Assembly: GCA_020746105.1 (NCBI GenBank)
Contig: CM036658.1
Coordinates: 10,710,689-10,774,688, forward strand
Direction: 5' to 3'
Length of the DNA stretch: 64,000 bases
Source of the DNA: Trogon surrucura
Taxonomy: Eukaryota > Chordata > Aves > Trogoniformes > Trogonidae
Shown here: in pieces, positions 12,083 through 27,000 of the stretch
Numbering within the stretch: the first letter of the stretch is position 1
Layout: each line of letters starts with the position of its first letter
Position numbers and translations under genes: made by a program
The notes under the pieces: model-generated
What the model was told of the DNA's origin: nothing
The model's input: only the letters and a program-made list of their open reading frames with translations
Database searches by the model: none

Positions 12083-14394
12083 CTCTGACCTTAATTTCTG
12101 TATTGTAGTATTTTATTTTTTTTTTCCATTTAAGACACAGCTGTCAAAGTGTAAATAAAGTCAGTTGCTGCCATGTTGGGCATGGAAATCCAGTTTGCAT
12201 GGTTTCTGGCCTTGAAAAAAAAAGAGAAAATAGAAGCAGCAGGTGCCTCAGCAGTTCTGTACCACATTCTGAGGCTCCAGTCCTGCAGGTAGACCCCATG
12301 GGCAATTCCTGATGAAATCTGAAGTTCTTTTACGATTAACAGCTTATATGTGAGCTTAATCAACTTTTAGAGTATGGTAAGGAATTCTCACCTTCTTTGT
12401 GGAATGAAGAGTTCAACTCTTGAGTCATGTTCATATTCATTGAGTTTAGGTAAGCTTGAAAATATGATCTGACTGAATGCTGCAGATTCTCTCGGTACTC
12501 TGTAGGCTCTGTGGCTATTGCAATGTAACATATCTTTTGCACATGGTAGAATTAATGCACCTCTGTTGTACTCTTACAACAATAAACATTAAATAGGAAC
12601 ATGTTAATATCCAACTGGGTCACTTTCTCCTGCTTATTAGTCTGACCATATCAAGATTCATCAAATACAGACTGTGTTACAATTTCTGTCACATTTCGAG
12701 CTGCTGCTGCTGTTTCTGCTGCTTCTGCAGCCCAGCCCAAACTGCTAAGCCCAACAGAGTGTGTTCGTTCTGATTCCTCTTCCCACACACTGCACCTCAT
12801 TTAGTATTAGGATACTGGATTCATTGGAAGTAATGGTCCAGTATTTTAATATAACATTGTAGTTCCAGGGCCAGTTTTGGAACATTAACACCCTTATATA
12901 TAGAAACCATTTGTTAACCAGTGGTATATTGTAAGTACACTAAGATCACTACCCCAATCACACCCTTTACCTACATTATTAACCATAAGATATCCTCCAC
13001 CTTTCTGAGTCCATAGCAATATTGATAACATTTTTTCTGTTAATTTATGGTGCCATTTTTAGAACCACTTGCAACTCCAGTTGCATGGCATATACCATGA
13101 GTGAAATCCTGGACAAATGAAATGACTGACGAACTTTCCTGTTACTGAAGGTAACTGAAGGTATTTCTTCTAGAGTTTTTCAATTTATTTAAACAAATAG
13201 TGGGGTTTTTATTTAAAATTAAATATTTAAATAATTTCATTTAGCTGCGTAAAATACTTCTACTTGAGCTCATCAAGAGTGAAGGAACTTACTGCCCTGG
13301 GCAAATGTACCCATATGAACACCAAATCCTAAGAACAACTTCACAAATTCAGTTTCTGTAAGTAGCAATTAAAGGAATAAATACGGTCATTATGAAACCT
13401 GTATATTTCGTGTGCCTTTCTCCTCACCTTGCTTTTGGTACAACACTGGAGATAGGAACAGTGCAGTACAGAGAGCCCATATTCTACATAAAGTCCAATT
13501 TAGAAATCACTCTAATACATTATGATTAAAGACTTTCTTGGTCCATTTCCTGATGCAGACTGATTATAAACAGCTCTGAAGAAGATTCCTTTTGCTGCCT
13601 GCTAAGTCACTGTTAAACCAATATGTTTGCAAAGATGCCTAATAATCCTTTTCAAGACTTAGTATAGCAATGCCTTGAAATATCACAGAAGATAACTAGA
13701 GTGTCAGTGACAAAGATGCTGGTAAGGACTGTGTTCTATGCCATGACTGTTCAAGAAAAACATATATGAGCTTTCTTTTCCATGACATCTGTAACATCTC
13801 AGTCAGTGACTAGTTCCAAGTAATTGTCTACTCTTGGGGTTGGTTGAGTGTTTCATGATGAGGAATTTTTGTTATACTTGGATAAACTCACTAAAACTCA
13901 GACTTGACTTTTGGCTTGCAAAGAAAAAGGCTGAATTCAGAAAGGACAAATGTTTTTTTGGCTTGAGTTTTAGTCAACAGTATCTCTTGGTGAGACTGGG
14001 ACAGCTTCAAACTGATAAATAATCCAAAAACACAAGTTGCTTTTGATCAATGCAGTTACTGGGAGAAAGCAAGACACCACTTCATTTGTACTTAAAACTG
14101 GTGAAAACTCGCTTTACATCTCAACTCTTTGTGTACTGACAAACTCTCTACCAACTTGCTATCAAACATTCCTTCTGTGACAGCACATGTAGTCAGAGCA
14201 AAAAAATCTGAATCCTTACTTTTCTGGTGTTTCATTTTTTGTGGCACAATACTGCACTGATCTTTAATGCTTGCTTGCCACCTCACAATAAATAAGAATA
14301 AAAAGCACAAATGTTAGCCATTAATGTTAATTGAACAAAAGAAGTTATAAACATAGACCAATGTCACAGAAAGAAACCCAACTTGAAGTAATTA
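12083..14394. other. Intergenic DNA, nothing recognised
   Basis: About 2.3 kb of AT-rich sequence. A short triplet-like patch around 12700-12730 (GCTGCTGCTGCTG and degenerate CTGCTTCTGC) is too small and imperfect to call as a repeat locus. The open frames here have no recognisable product. Confidence 0.5.
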
Positions 14395-15062
14395 CTTTTC
14401 CTCCCTCCCTCCCTCCCTCCCTCCCTCCTTCCTTCCCTCCCTCCTTCCTTCCCTCCTTCCCTCCTTCCTTCCCTCCCTCCCTCCCTCCCTCCTTCATTCC
14501 CTCCCTCCTTCCCTCCCTCCTTCCTTCCCTCCTTCCCCTTCCTTCCCCCTCCTTCCCTCCCTCCCTCCCTCCCTCCTTCCTTCCTTCCTTCCTTCCTTCC
14601 TTCCTTCCTTCCTTCCTTCCTTCCTTCCTTCCTTCCTTCCTTCCTTCCTTCCTTCCTTCCTTCCTTCCTTCCTTCCTTCCTTCCTTCCTTCCTTCCTTCC
14701 TTCCTTCCTTCCTTCCTTCCTTCCTTCCTTCCCTCCTTCCTTCCTTCCCTCCTTCCTTCCCTCCCTCCCTCCTTCCTTCCTTCCTTCCTTCTTTCCTTCC
14801 CTCCTTCCTTCCTTCCCTCCTTCCTTCCTTCCCTCCCTCCCTCCTTCCTTCCTTCCCTCCCTCCCTCCTTCCCTCCCTCCTTCCCTTCTTCCTTCCCTCC
14901 CTCCTTCCTTCCCTCCCTCCTTCCCTCCCTCCCTCCCTCCTTCCCTCCTTCCCTCCTTCCTTCCCTCCCTCCTTCCTTCCCTCCCTCCTTCTCTCCCTCC
15001 TTCCCTCCTTCCTTCCCTCCTTCCTTCCCTCCTTCCTTCCCCTCTTCCTTCCTCTCTTCTTT
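14395..15062. repeat. Long polypyrimidine satellite, (CCTT)n and (CCCT)n
   Basis: About 670 bases of almost unbroken pyrimidine on the + strand (one A near 14496). It mixes CCTT and CCCT tetranucleotides. The core from about 14575 to 14732 is uninterrupted CCTT, close to 39 units, flanked on both sides by interrupted, variant-rich arrays. The 251-codon open frame through it (Ser, Phe, Leu and Pro only) is produced by the repeat and is not a gene. Mirror-symmetric polypurine/polypyrimidine DNA of this length can form triplex (H-DNA) and is prone to length change and assembly error. Confidence 0.98.
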
Positions 15063-18000
15063 GCTTTCTTTCTCTCCCTAGGCTAAGACAAATCTTCTGG
15101 GTCTTCTGTTTTCAGGAACGTTTATGATGGTGATAAAATAGTAGTGTCTGTACCTATTACTCAGCTTTACACTGTAATTTACTAGGTACAATACCAGTAA
15201 TCATCCTGTCTCTTGTTCAGGGCATGTATGTAGCTACATTCACAGAGAATGAAAATAAGCAGAATTTCCCTAGTAAAAACGCACCAGAAGACCTAATAGT
15301 GTTGTCCCACCTTCTGTTAGGTGAAGTTGCAACTGAGGACTCTGTCCCAGAGCTTTCGGCCGAGAGGATTACAGGGACTGTGAGCAAGAGTTTCTCAGAA
15401 AGCAAACTTCTGCAATGTTCAGCTTTCACTTAATTTCCAGAGGTAATACAAAGTTTGCGTTCATATTTTAGTTATTGTTCTGGTTTTGGTTTTAACTTCT
15501 ATCTATTTAATTTCATTTGTTTCTGTGTGATTTAGTGACAGCCTCTCTCAGAAGAGGGCTACCACGGCAGACAAGAATGCCTTCTGCAGTCAAGCTAAGA
15601 TTAACTATTTATGAGAAATTAGAAGTAAAGTCTTTTCATATGAAGAGTTTTTCATCGCTAAAGATCTCAAATGGATTTATTGTAGTCTTTTGTGAAGATG
15701 CTAATCAGTGTATATGAAATCCTTAAGAAATACCTGTTCTTCACAAAAGGAACTCCAACTCAACTATGCTAAATTGTAATAATTACTAGGATAAATCTAG
15801 AAGAACTGACATTTTTTGCCTTCTTACTCCTGATGTGCCTCATTTCCATTACAAATGATCAATGTCCTGTCTTTGCCATGCCCGTAGTGAGACCAAATGG
15901 CCCAGTCCCTCGACATAAATTTTCAATCCTCTGGGACTCTCCAGTCCTTTCCACATGGGATGGACAGTATTGCCTGCACGCAGTTCTATTTCTGCTTGAG
16001 CCAGTTTGAAACTATGCATGCTTTCCAGGATCTGTCTTTGTTGTACGTTGTTCCTGTACATTTTACTTAACTTTATTTGACATCCTCCAGTACTATGTCT
16101 GCTTGCCTCAGTCATGATTACAGATTTTCTAGTTTGGTTTTTTTTTTGTTTGTTTTGTGTTTTTTTTTTCTATAATGACTTTTCCTGTGTTTTTTCTTCC
16201 TTTTCCTTTATTCACTCATCATACTGTCCAGGAAGCCCTCTTCTCTTTGCCTAAAAGAAAAAAAAAATTAGAAAGCCCAAATCTATATCTGACTCTTCTT
16301 CCTTACAGTCTTCCATTTCAATTTCTTGCCTGATCTCCCTCTAATTCTTCATCCCTTGGAATCTCAAGTCATCCTCATTGATTTTAATTACCCAACACAT
16401 TCATCAGTTGTGGAAGGGGAACCCAAACACTGTGTTTGTGTGCAAGTGTAGCCACATTCAGTACAGACACTCCTTTTACTGACAGGCCTGTGGACTTGTC
16501 CACTTGCTTGGGCAGCACTCCCAAATTCTTGGACAAACCAGAAGAACACTGAGCAGGATGATCTGCTCTTTACAACCTCCCAAGAGCTGCATTTCAAGCC
16601 TATGACCCACGTTGTCTTTGGTGCCGTCTCTTGTCTATCAGGCCATTAGTATGTCAATCCTTTCAACCTATCCCTAATTCCCCTACACACTGAAAGGTAA
16701 AGATCTCATTTCTTCCTCTTGAGTGAATAGCAGGATGTTATTTTTCTTTGTATGTGTGTCCATCCATCTGGTCCACATGCCTTTCACAATCACCTACTAA
16801 AGCCTACTGAAAGTATTGTGTTTGGGGGTGTGCCTGGGGGAAAATATTTATGATCTCAGTGGATTTAAAATTTTTCCTGGTAACCTTGTTTTTGTTGAAC
16901 ATGATCTAAGGCAAGCTTCAAATATATGTCCAGAACAAAACTGGACATTGTGCTCACTCTCACTTCATGGCAGAAATTCAAAAAATTGTTATGATTGAAT
17001 GGGAAGAATGGCAAATCTCACAAATATATTTCTGTACAATTAAGCCATATCTCTAGACTGTTCCTGGCATGCCACAGCTTGAATCCTCAGTTTGTACTCA
17101 GAAAAATACAAACTTCTTAGTATGTGTTTCCTCAGACTGTGAACAAACACATTACGTTCAGGCTGATTCTACGTTGTTGTTGATTAAATGAAAACTGAAT
17201 CTTTTTAACCAGTTACCTCACCTAAAGCTGAAAAACGTCAGCATTTATCGTCAGCAGCAAAACCACTGCACAAATCAAAACAACTTTGGCATGGAAACAG
17301 AGATAATAAGTCTCCAAGGTAAAATAATTGCATTTCTGATTTAAGAACTCATTTGAAACAACGCATTAAAAAAAAAGCGGGGGCAGAGAAGTCACCAGTA
17401 TGTGCCAGGATTCATGTATGTATTGATGTATGAAAGTGGCTGATATAGGAGAATATTAGAATCCACACCAGTCACTTGCTGTTGTAAAATTGAGAACTAA
17501 GATTTTAATTTAAGACAACTGTGGCAAAGCATAATGCAGTATTAGTTCCCAGGTGGTAACAATGAGTCAAAAGAATTATATCCTCATAGAAAGGGATAGA
17601 GGAAGATCTTCCATAACAGAAATGTAATTAATTGGCCACTCAGATAAAAAAATACAGTCTATTTGAGTGTAGTTGGCCCACTGTAAATAAATAGTGTAGA
17701 GGCGATAAGATACCCTGGTAGTCTTATTAGATGTCCAAGTACATAGGAGTATGGAAATGTGATGTAGGTATAAAAAAAATCTTGTTCATAGTCTTGATCT
17801 CAGCGATATTTTTTGATTAATTTGTTTATTAAAAAAAATTTTGGCTCTTTCCTTCACTATTACTTCCCTAGCTTTTGTCCCACGGATTGCCCAGGCCTTT
17901 GGACAGTGAAAATTGGAGCTTAGTCACACAGTTGTTGAAGCTAATGAATATCTGTATTGCTATACAGAAGCTAAACAAACTTTATTGCTAGAAGGCTAGC

Positions 18001-21000
18001 AGTAAAGTTTTCCATAGTGTACCTCTACCTACTATTTTTTTTCTTGTTATTGCTACCAATCTAATTCTCTGTTTTAGTTCTCTGGCTCTCTGACTCTTAC
18101 TTTTTTTTTTTTTCCTTTTAATTCATCTTTTAAAATTCCTTTGCACTTGATAGCTTCCATAAACTCAGTCTTGCATTGTCCCTGACAGAACAAACATTCT
18201 GTTGTTTTTTTCTTGATAGAGTCGAATTTACATGTTTGGGGTTTTTTTTAAGATATCCTTTGGCTATTTTGTTTTTATGATTAAAGTCACGCATTCTCTC
18301 TTAAGAAACTGCCATGCTAAGATGAGTGACTCTACTGATTCTTTGATGTCACACTGTGGGGCTTTTAGCTCTGTCTTTTAGGTACTCTATTATCCTTAGC
18401 ACAAAGACTTTTGTTTTGTTTTGTATTATTTTTTTCCTCCAGACTCCTGTACCTGTCTGTATTGTGGACCATAAGAGAGAGCAATCATAAACTTACTGTA
18501 TTATCATTCAATGCCAATGTTCAACTAATGTTCAACTAATTCAGAAATACGTCTGCCACAAAAAAAAAAAGTGAATTCTCTCTGACTGTCACATGCTCCA
18601 GCATTTTACTTTCACATACTTTTGTAAGCTTGTACCTGCTCCTAGACTTACACAGACTGCACACAATTTCAGTTTGCTATTGAACACATGCCCACACTGT
18701 ATCCATGCATGTTGCAGGCAGAGAGTGTAAAGACTACCAAACACTTTAATGGACAGCATCATCAGATTCTGTATTAAATGCTTATTTAACAACTCTGGTG
18801 CTGGAAGCTGTAATGGAGAGCGGGAAGGCTGTTCTGATTAGTTTCTAGACAGTGCAAAGGAGAAATGATGAAACAGTCCAGCAGCCATAATAAGCCATGG
18901 CTGAGCCCTGACCATTCTCTCCCTATCCTTACAGCAGGACAGGAACAGAGCCAGAAGGTTAGAAGGACACAGAAGAAAACATAAATGCATAAGAAAACAA
19001 ATGGAGGATGATGAGAAGGTTTGAAATTACTATTACAGAGCTTGAGAACCTGACCTCTCCAGCAAATGTCTCACTTCCTCCAGAGGATAGCTCATGAAAC
19101 TACGCTTGCACTGTGCTAGCACATTTACTCTCTGTTCTTGATTGCATAACACTAAGGTTGTGAAAACCAGAATAATAATTGCCAATGAAATTCAGTTTGG
19201 GTTCCTTTCACATGAACGTCATGTAGTGTTTCCAAAAAAGGTAATGCTAGTACTAATTACGTTGGTTTTAGAGGCAGACATTTGGTGAGATCATTATATT
19301 TGCTTTCAGTTTGATTAGATTAAGTGAGGTCACTATAGAAACAGGTGAATATTTTTTTTGGTAGTAAATTTTGTGCTCTCTATGGAACTTTAGTCTAAAG
19401 TCTCATATTTGTGTAAGTTCTGTTTGCTTATTAGCTATTACACTGAGAAAGAGGTTTACTAAGAAGACTGTACCTACGATTTCTAAGAACAATTGAAATT
19501 TGAAGGCTGTTTGGAAGAATCAGGTCTCAGAGCTGCCACAGGTTAACAAAATGTCCACGTGGATAGATGTAACTCCTTAGATTATGACTACAGAATCTCC
19601 TAAGAAAAATAAATGTTTCCTAATGCTGAATCTGAAAGATATGAGAAATCACAGGGAGGCAGTGAACATCCTATCAAATAAACCTTCAGCAAGCTTATAT
19701 GCAGATAATTCCAGCTAATACCTGGAATATACCTCACTAAGAGATACTAGGAATCCCTCATCATTCTTAATTTCACTCTAGCTGCAAACCAGGGGAAATC
19801 AAAGACTGCTGTGCGTGCTAAATTTCTTCCTCCCACATTCTACCTCCCCCATACGCCTCACCTCCTGTTTCCACTGATCTTTTGAATATAGCAAAACCCT
19901 TCATATTTCTATGTGTCTTTGCTTTTGCATAACATTTATTCTAGAAGAACAAATGGTATATTGTCCTGGAATACAATGTACCGATACTGACTTAACATCA
20001 CTTAGTCATTTTGGAATGCATTTCCTATGAAATAACATAAGATAAGTTATGTTACATAGTTAGTTCTTCTGCCTACAAAAGATTTAAAGTCATAAGAGAG
20101 TTTTTTTTTGTCTCGGATCAGGACCAAACTCTATGGCAACAAATTTCCATAAGGGTTGCTGGATGCCTTCTTGTAAGTCCTAAATAGTTGTGCTTTTTTA
20201 AAGCCAAGGAAACAAAATATTTTTAAGCATTTTTTCTTCAAATGTGCTGTTGGTGAAGAAAAGCATAAGGAAACAGTGAAAAGAAACTGAACTGTGGTGA
20301 AAGAGCCTCCTGTTGAACAGAACCGTTCATCAAGTCCAACAGTAGCAGAAAGTAAATGAAAACGTGACCTGAATCAGCTGGAAAAAAAAGAGCAGAAGTT
20401 AAGCCTGTTAGAAATGCTTCTGTCAGATTTTTGGCATAGTTGTGCCCTAATATTATATGTCTAAAATACTGTAGGTATGTTCTCAAAATAATAATAATAA
20501 TAAAACTGTAGTAGGCATTAAAGCAATTCTTCAAGAAGCAATAGAAGTTTAATAGAAACCATCTGTTAAGATGCTTGGACTCAAGAGGCCATTGTTTTAA
20601 CTAGTTATTTTGATCTTTTTCTGTGATATTTTTAACAACAAATTCTTTTCAAAAATACCCTATTTAAATTAATTTCCAAATTAGAATGTCTGTTTTTTCC
20701 CACTTTAAGGGGAAAAAAAATCAGTCACATTGTATCTTTATTTATTTTATAACCACTTATATGCTCTCTTATTCACAGCAATAAGCTCCTCCTGGAACCC
20801 TTTGCTACCTTGTATTTAAAGAAGTCTTACACTAAAGCTTTCTTCCAAGTCTAGCACAGGAAGTTGAAGCATGTTACTAATGTGTTGTAATAGTCAGCTT
20901 TCTTCTCAGTTTTCTAACACAGAGCTCTGTCTTCTACTCAGTAAGATGCATACAGGAGGGAGATAAAGTCAGAAGCCAGCAGTAAGATAAACTTTGCCTC

Positions 21001-24000
21001 TGCAATGACTAATAAAGAAAATGTTTTTATTAAAGCAAAAATACTACTAAAGAAACTCTTGGGTTTTTTTCTCTCATCACATACTTCTAATTTTGTACTC
21101 TCCTTCATCTCTGTGCATAGGGTACAGTCGTCTGAAATAGGCCTTAACTGGTAAGTTTCAGCTCTGCAAGCAACTCAGTTACAGTGGCTAGGACATACAG
21201 CGCAGGTAAAATGCCAAAATATTTTCTTGCTCCACACAGGTGTTGCACTGGGGCCATTTCACTCAAGGGAATTTCAAGCTGCCTTGGCTACTAGCAATGC
21301 CAGGACATGCTAATGCAAAGCAGACGCTGAGAGGTCACAGCAGCACAGCTGTATGGAAGTAGCAAATTGAACAGTGGGTAAGAAGGCAGATGTACTTACT
21401 GAGGAACGAGCAGATTAAGTGAACCGAGATAATCTGACTGTAATTTATGGGCCTAATCATAGAAAGGTGTTGAATTCTTGATCAACTTAAAAGTGCACAA
21501 GTGGAAATTGCAACTTTTTCAAACCTCATATATTTATCTGGTTGTATCCTAAGACAAATGGATGTTTTCACTGTGTCTCTTATACAGCAATGTTCTTTGC
21601 CTGCAGTTAGGTTTGGAAATAGTAAAGAAAATGTATTCCTTATCATATAGCATTATTCATGCTTTTGCATCCATAACAGAACTACAATTTAAAAATACTG
21701 CTGTCAATATTGCATACTCTAATTTGATACGAAAAATATTGCTCAAAGCAAAAGCTACTGTTTTACAGAACATCAGTAACCTAGATGTTGTGCTTGGGAT
21801 GACATACAAGCATGCCATTTCAAGTTCACATTAGTTTATCATAATTCTCTCTAGTGTTATTAAAAATATGCATGCCAGCCACCATAACAGGGTTCAGATT
21901 TTGGTTTATGCTGAATCAATGAGCCAAGAAAAGATTAAAGTCCTTTTTATTTATAGTGCTACAACTTGAGCTGAGTGCATTTGAAGATAGATCCTGAAAA
22001 AAAGAAATCCCTGGGCAATTGTACCTTTGCAATTTAAGTTCCTCACCCCTCAGGTGATAGATTGGACAAATAGCAATAGTAAGGTTTGAGGTTTTCCTGC
22101 TTTTTTATTGTTTTGATTTCTTTGCTGTTTCATTACTAAGCAGTAGCTAAGTGGTCAGCTTCTTATACAGTATCACATCCTCCCAGGTTGGTTTTGGACG
22201 GTTCTTGTAGTTAGCTGTTGGGCATGCTGTGATATGGTTGTTACACTTCATATGCCACAATCTATAGGCTTTGTCTAGCTATTAATATTTAAGCTGCTAG
22301 CTCTGTCTACTCTAGCTATTATTAATGTGTAAGCTGCTAGCTCCAAGTTTCAAATGTCTACAGTAGGTAGACTGCAAATTCTTGTAAGGTTCATTTGAGT
22401 AAATACGTAGCTGCAGAGCTCCCTCTAGCAGAGTTAGCTCTTCCCATTCATTTCGGAGTGTGCCCTCTGAAGTAGTTCTACAACTGCTTTTCTCTTTGTT
22501 TTCTTAAAATAAATTGCTTCATTTATATGCTTTTCGAGAAATTAAAGCCAGATATTCTGGGAATCAAACTTATTCTGAAAGAGATCTATACAATACAGGA
22601 ATATTATTTTTATCACAGATGTAAGAGAGGAGAAAAACATTCTTATTTTGAAAAGATGTGAAAAGATACTGAAAAGGGATTCGAAATTTGCAGTCACCCG
22701 TATCCTCTTGTGAATATGTGAAACGTGCTTAGAAAAGATGACAACTGCATTACGATCAAGACAGAGACACAGTCCTTTTTTACTGTGTATAAAATTGGGA
22801 GTGGTTCTTAAGAAGTTTGTAATTGGTAAATTGTGAAGGTACACTAAGAAAAAGTGAGTTCAGTGTTTTTATGAAAGCTGTTCAAGAAAACAGATTTAAC
22901 TGAAACTAATATTTTTTAAAATGAAAATGCATTAATCCCACCATGAAACTTGACTGCAACACTTTGATTACAATTGATTGCTTTCTTAATAAAAGGGTTT
23001 TTTAACTCGTCTTCATTTTACATATCTCCTTTATAATTTATATTGATTAGAATATATTTTCTGATGCAGCAGTTTTTCTTACAATCACCATTTGCTTGCT
23101 GCTTTGCTTTCTGTACTACAGAAATACAGCTACTTTTCTTAAATAAATTGAATACATTTCTAAGAAATTCTTTTATTGAAGGTGTAGGAAGAGATCAAGC
23201 AAAAACAAAAGGTAATAAAGGACATCATGACCACTTTCGACCAGTCACCCTGTAACTTTGAGGAACAGAAACTAAGCAGTCACATTAAAATTTGACTATC
23301 TCTGTGGAACTATTAAAACAGACAGCTTATACCTGAATACTAAGTAAAACAAAAAGGAGGGTTTTTTCCACGATTAAGCCCCAACAGCTTGTATCAGCTA
23401 CTGCTGATCTGCTCTGACTGGCATATTCGTTTCAAAACAATGACAATGTTTGTTTTTCTTAAGCAATACAAACTACTTACTGATATTAGGAAAACAAACC
23501 GTGAAACCTACTGATAGATGCTAAGGATTGTAAATTAATCATTTGAAAGATGGAAATGGGATTTATTTTATTTGGATGGGTGTTTGTCTTTTAATAGACA
23601 CTCTGCTTTAGAAGAGAGTATGCAGATGTCTGACATTATGCCTTAAATGCCTTAAAACATATGCCTTTTGCAAAGCTCTGTAGGTTACTAAAGCAGGAGC
23701 ACAACTTCAGCATGTTTCAAGCTGAGAGCTGATATGTCAGAGAGCCACTGCAGGAACCTTGCAGTACCCACAATCATTAAAGGGAAAAGGATGTTCTCTC
23801 TCTCTTTTTTTCTTCCTTTCTTTTTTTCTTCTCCTTTTTTAGTTATCTTCTCATTCATTGACCAGTTTTGATTGTATTTATGAACAACATTTCTTAATAG
23901 AAGAGACACTTGATTTTTCGTACTGGCAAGTGTTTAAGAAAGGAAGAAAACTAAGTACAGAAAAATTATGATGCGTTAATATGATCATTATGGTATGTTA

Positions 24001-27000
24001 CTACTGTCAGCCAGATCTGAACTACACATTCAACAAACACAGCTGAACTCCTGTGTACTAAGGACTGAACAGTTTACTACAATATGTTTTGCAGTGCATA
24101 AAATGTAAGGAAGATTTTGCCCTCTAATTTTTTTTGAACGAGGCAGTGGTCGCTCCTACTAGCTTTTTCATAGGACAAAAGGGAGGAGGAACAACTTGAT
24201 CATTTGGTGCATTTCCGCTATTGAGATGGCTATTTCATAGATTAGGAGAGACACTTAGAAAAAGAGCTTACTTATCTGGCCAATTTCCATATAATTTCTT
24301 GCAATCAAACCATATGCCTTTTTCCTTTTGCTGTGCTTTCATCTCTTCTTTTCTCTAAGTCATACTAAAAGAGAAGATAAACTATATGGACCTTCTAGCA
24401 TGTAAAAACATATATGTTTCTTAAAGGACTCTAAACTTCATGACCTCAGGTCAAAAATGAATCAAAATTGACCGATCTTTACACAAATATCCAGTGGGAA
24501 AAAAAAAGATAACGTCAATTATGCTTTTATATAGACTGAAATATCAGTGATAGCCACCATGGTGCACACATACCACAAACAGCCATATTTACCTTCCTTG
24601 TCAGCACTAAACTAAGATTGAAATCAGGTTTCTGGACTCGGGTTTCTTCTGAGTAATGAGCATTTTAAAGCTGAATTTAAGTTTTTGATTAGATGGTAAG
24701 AGTCCTACCTGTGTAAGTTTCTGCCTTCACAATCCCCATAGCTGCAGCAGAAGTGATGAGGCCATTTGGGCTAGAACACCTGGCTACAAAGAAAGATACC
24801 CCACTCTTCTCTTTAATCTGTAATAACTTGGATTTGTTAACTTGCAGATTGTATCATGAGGCCTCCATCTCCCCACCCCCATCCAGGTTTCTTCATTGCT
24901 TTGCAAAAATCACTTCTTTGGCTCCTTTTAACATCTGAGAAATTTATCCAGAAGAGAGGTCTTTATTTTCAAAGATCAAAGGAAGTCTTTCTCCTAATAT
25001 CTACAGGCTGATGAATGAGGGGATAAGTAATGTACAAAGAAACCTTGCTATGTTATGAAGGAAACTGGAGGTGCTGCTTTGGCACTAACATGCAAATACC
25101 AAACACAGGTTTCCCCAGAAAAAAACACACAACCCACAACATTCTCTGATCTGTATTCTGCAAATAATTACCTTTCTTAGGTATTGGCAAGATGAAAAAG
25201 TATAATTTTTTTTTTTTAAATAGCACAGGCCAGATAGACATACCTACAATTAAAACATGATATTCTCCCTTTAAACCCTCTTCTGAGTATATTTATGAAC
25301 CACCTACTTTGTACAACAGGCTAAGTCACATTTAATTCACACTTGCACAAGGTCCTGCATTCTCTGCTCAGCAGCTACAATTCTGTCTGATTTTACTCCT
25401 ACATGTCCCTGCTTCTAAGGATATCTAATTGGGTTCATGTCCAATTGCAGCATTATTTTAGTGTGAGAACTTTGAAAAATCTAACTGAGTTGCTTAAAAA
25501 ACACTATTTTTTTTGAAATTCCAAGATCTTCAAAGTTTTTACTCTATAAACAGAAACTGATTTCAAACACAAAGAAAAGTCCAAGACATCCACAGGGGTA
25601 TTACAGATTGAACTAAGGCCTTCAGAACAAAGAAAGTTAATTTTCACTCTTACTGAGAAGTGGTAAGGCTTCAGCAGGACCCCATTTTTCGGTAACTGCA
25701 TTTCCAGAATGAGTGGGCCAGTTATAGAGTTCCAAGGGAGAGCAACATTACCTATCAGAGGTCTAGAAAATATGAATCTGAAAATATGACCAGTGGGAAA
25801 ATACTGAAAAAAAAAAGTGTTGTATCTAGAACACAGAGACCCCAAAAAGCAGTGATACATGTTTGGTAGGCTGCTGTTGAAAAGAGAAAGGAAAACTTAC
25901 TTTGTATCTCCAGCTAGCAAAGTAACAGGTTGTGAAACAACAAAAAAAATAGATTAGACCTAAGGAATTATAGGCTTTCTAGCAGTTATAACAGTTTATC
26001 GCTGGAATTTATATCAGTGGGAGAGCAGGGTTTTTTTATCACTGAGGTTTTAAATCTGACTGATTTGATGAACAAGTGTCAGAAAGGATGGTGGCATTGT
26101 AACCATTTCTTGAGCAGGAAAGTTGATAAATGGCCTGTCCAACTGTATTTTTCAGGATTATACGATGTGGAGAGGTGAGAGAGAGGGAAGTTCTCTGGTA
26201 TGCTTATCCTATTTCTCCCTACCATCATGAGGAATAACTTAATACTTAAGGTCAGCTCTCTTATGAAAGAAAAAGGGAAACACATCTAAGCTTTTCTTTG
26301 AGCATCTTCCCACATTTTTACACTTACCTGAATACGTGAACTACTGAAAAATAAGCTAACAGTCAGAATTGACTGTACGGGTTGCAAGGCTTCATTTGTC
26401 TTGTAGGCTTTGGCTGCTAGGAAGACTATGGAAAGAAAACAGAGTAAGGAAACACTGTATAGAAATCAGCTCTCTTTGAGTTGGAATTATGATTGCTATA
26501 TGAGTGAGTTTCTTTGCACTTCATGGATGTAGCCCTCACAAAAATTCTTCCATGGAGAAAGAGATGGTCATCAAGAGGGATTCCTCTTGAAGGGGAAATG
26601 GGAGTCTAAATGTTGGGGTGACAGTATTTCACTGAAAAACATGCAGCTCGCCAGCTTAAAAAATGGTTGGTGATACCCAATCAAGAATCCAAATGAAGAC
26701 TTAAATCAGTATTCATCAAAGTGAGCAGCAATGAAAAGAACAGAAGAAAGGTATGCGAGTACCTTCTGTTGATAGACATTATCTCTGAAAAACTGTCACA
26801 CTCACACCAGCCTTGTCAAGTAAGCCACACTTACTGGTATGTCACTCTACTTTTCTTCACACCAAAATTAAAGATGGGAGGGGAAAAGTGCAGATAGTCT
26901 TACTTGTTTAGTAAATGACTGAATATATATAATCTTGGATTAACATTATCTTCTTTATGTAGCACAAATATCAAAATAACTGGGTCTGCTATCTAGGACA

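Noticed and set aside
12700..12730. Possible CTG trinucleotide repeat locus
   Set aside because: Only about four pure units followed by degenerate copies; too short to call.
14331..15086. 251-codon open frame on +
   Set aside because: Made almost wholly of Ser, Phe, Leu and Pro codons from the CCTT/CCCT repeat; a repeat artefact.
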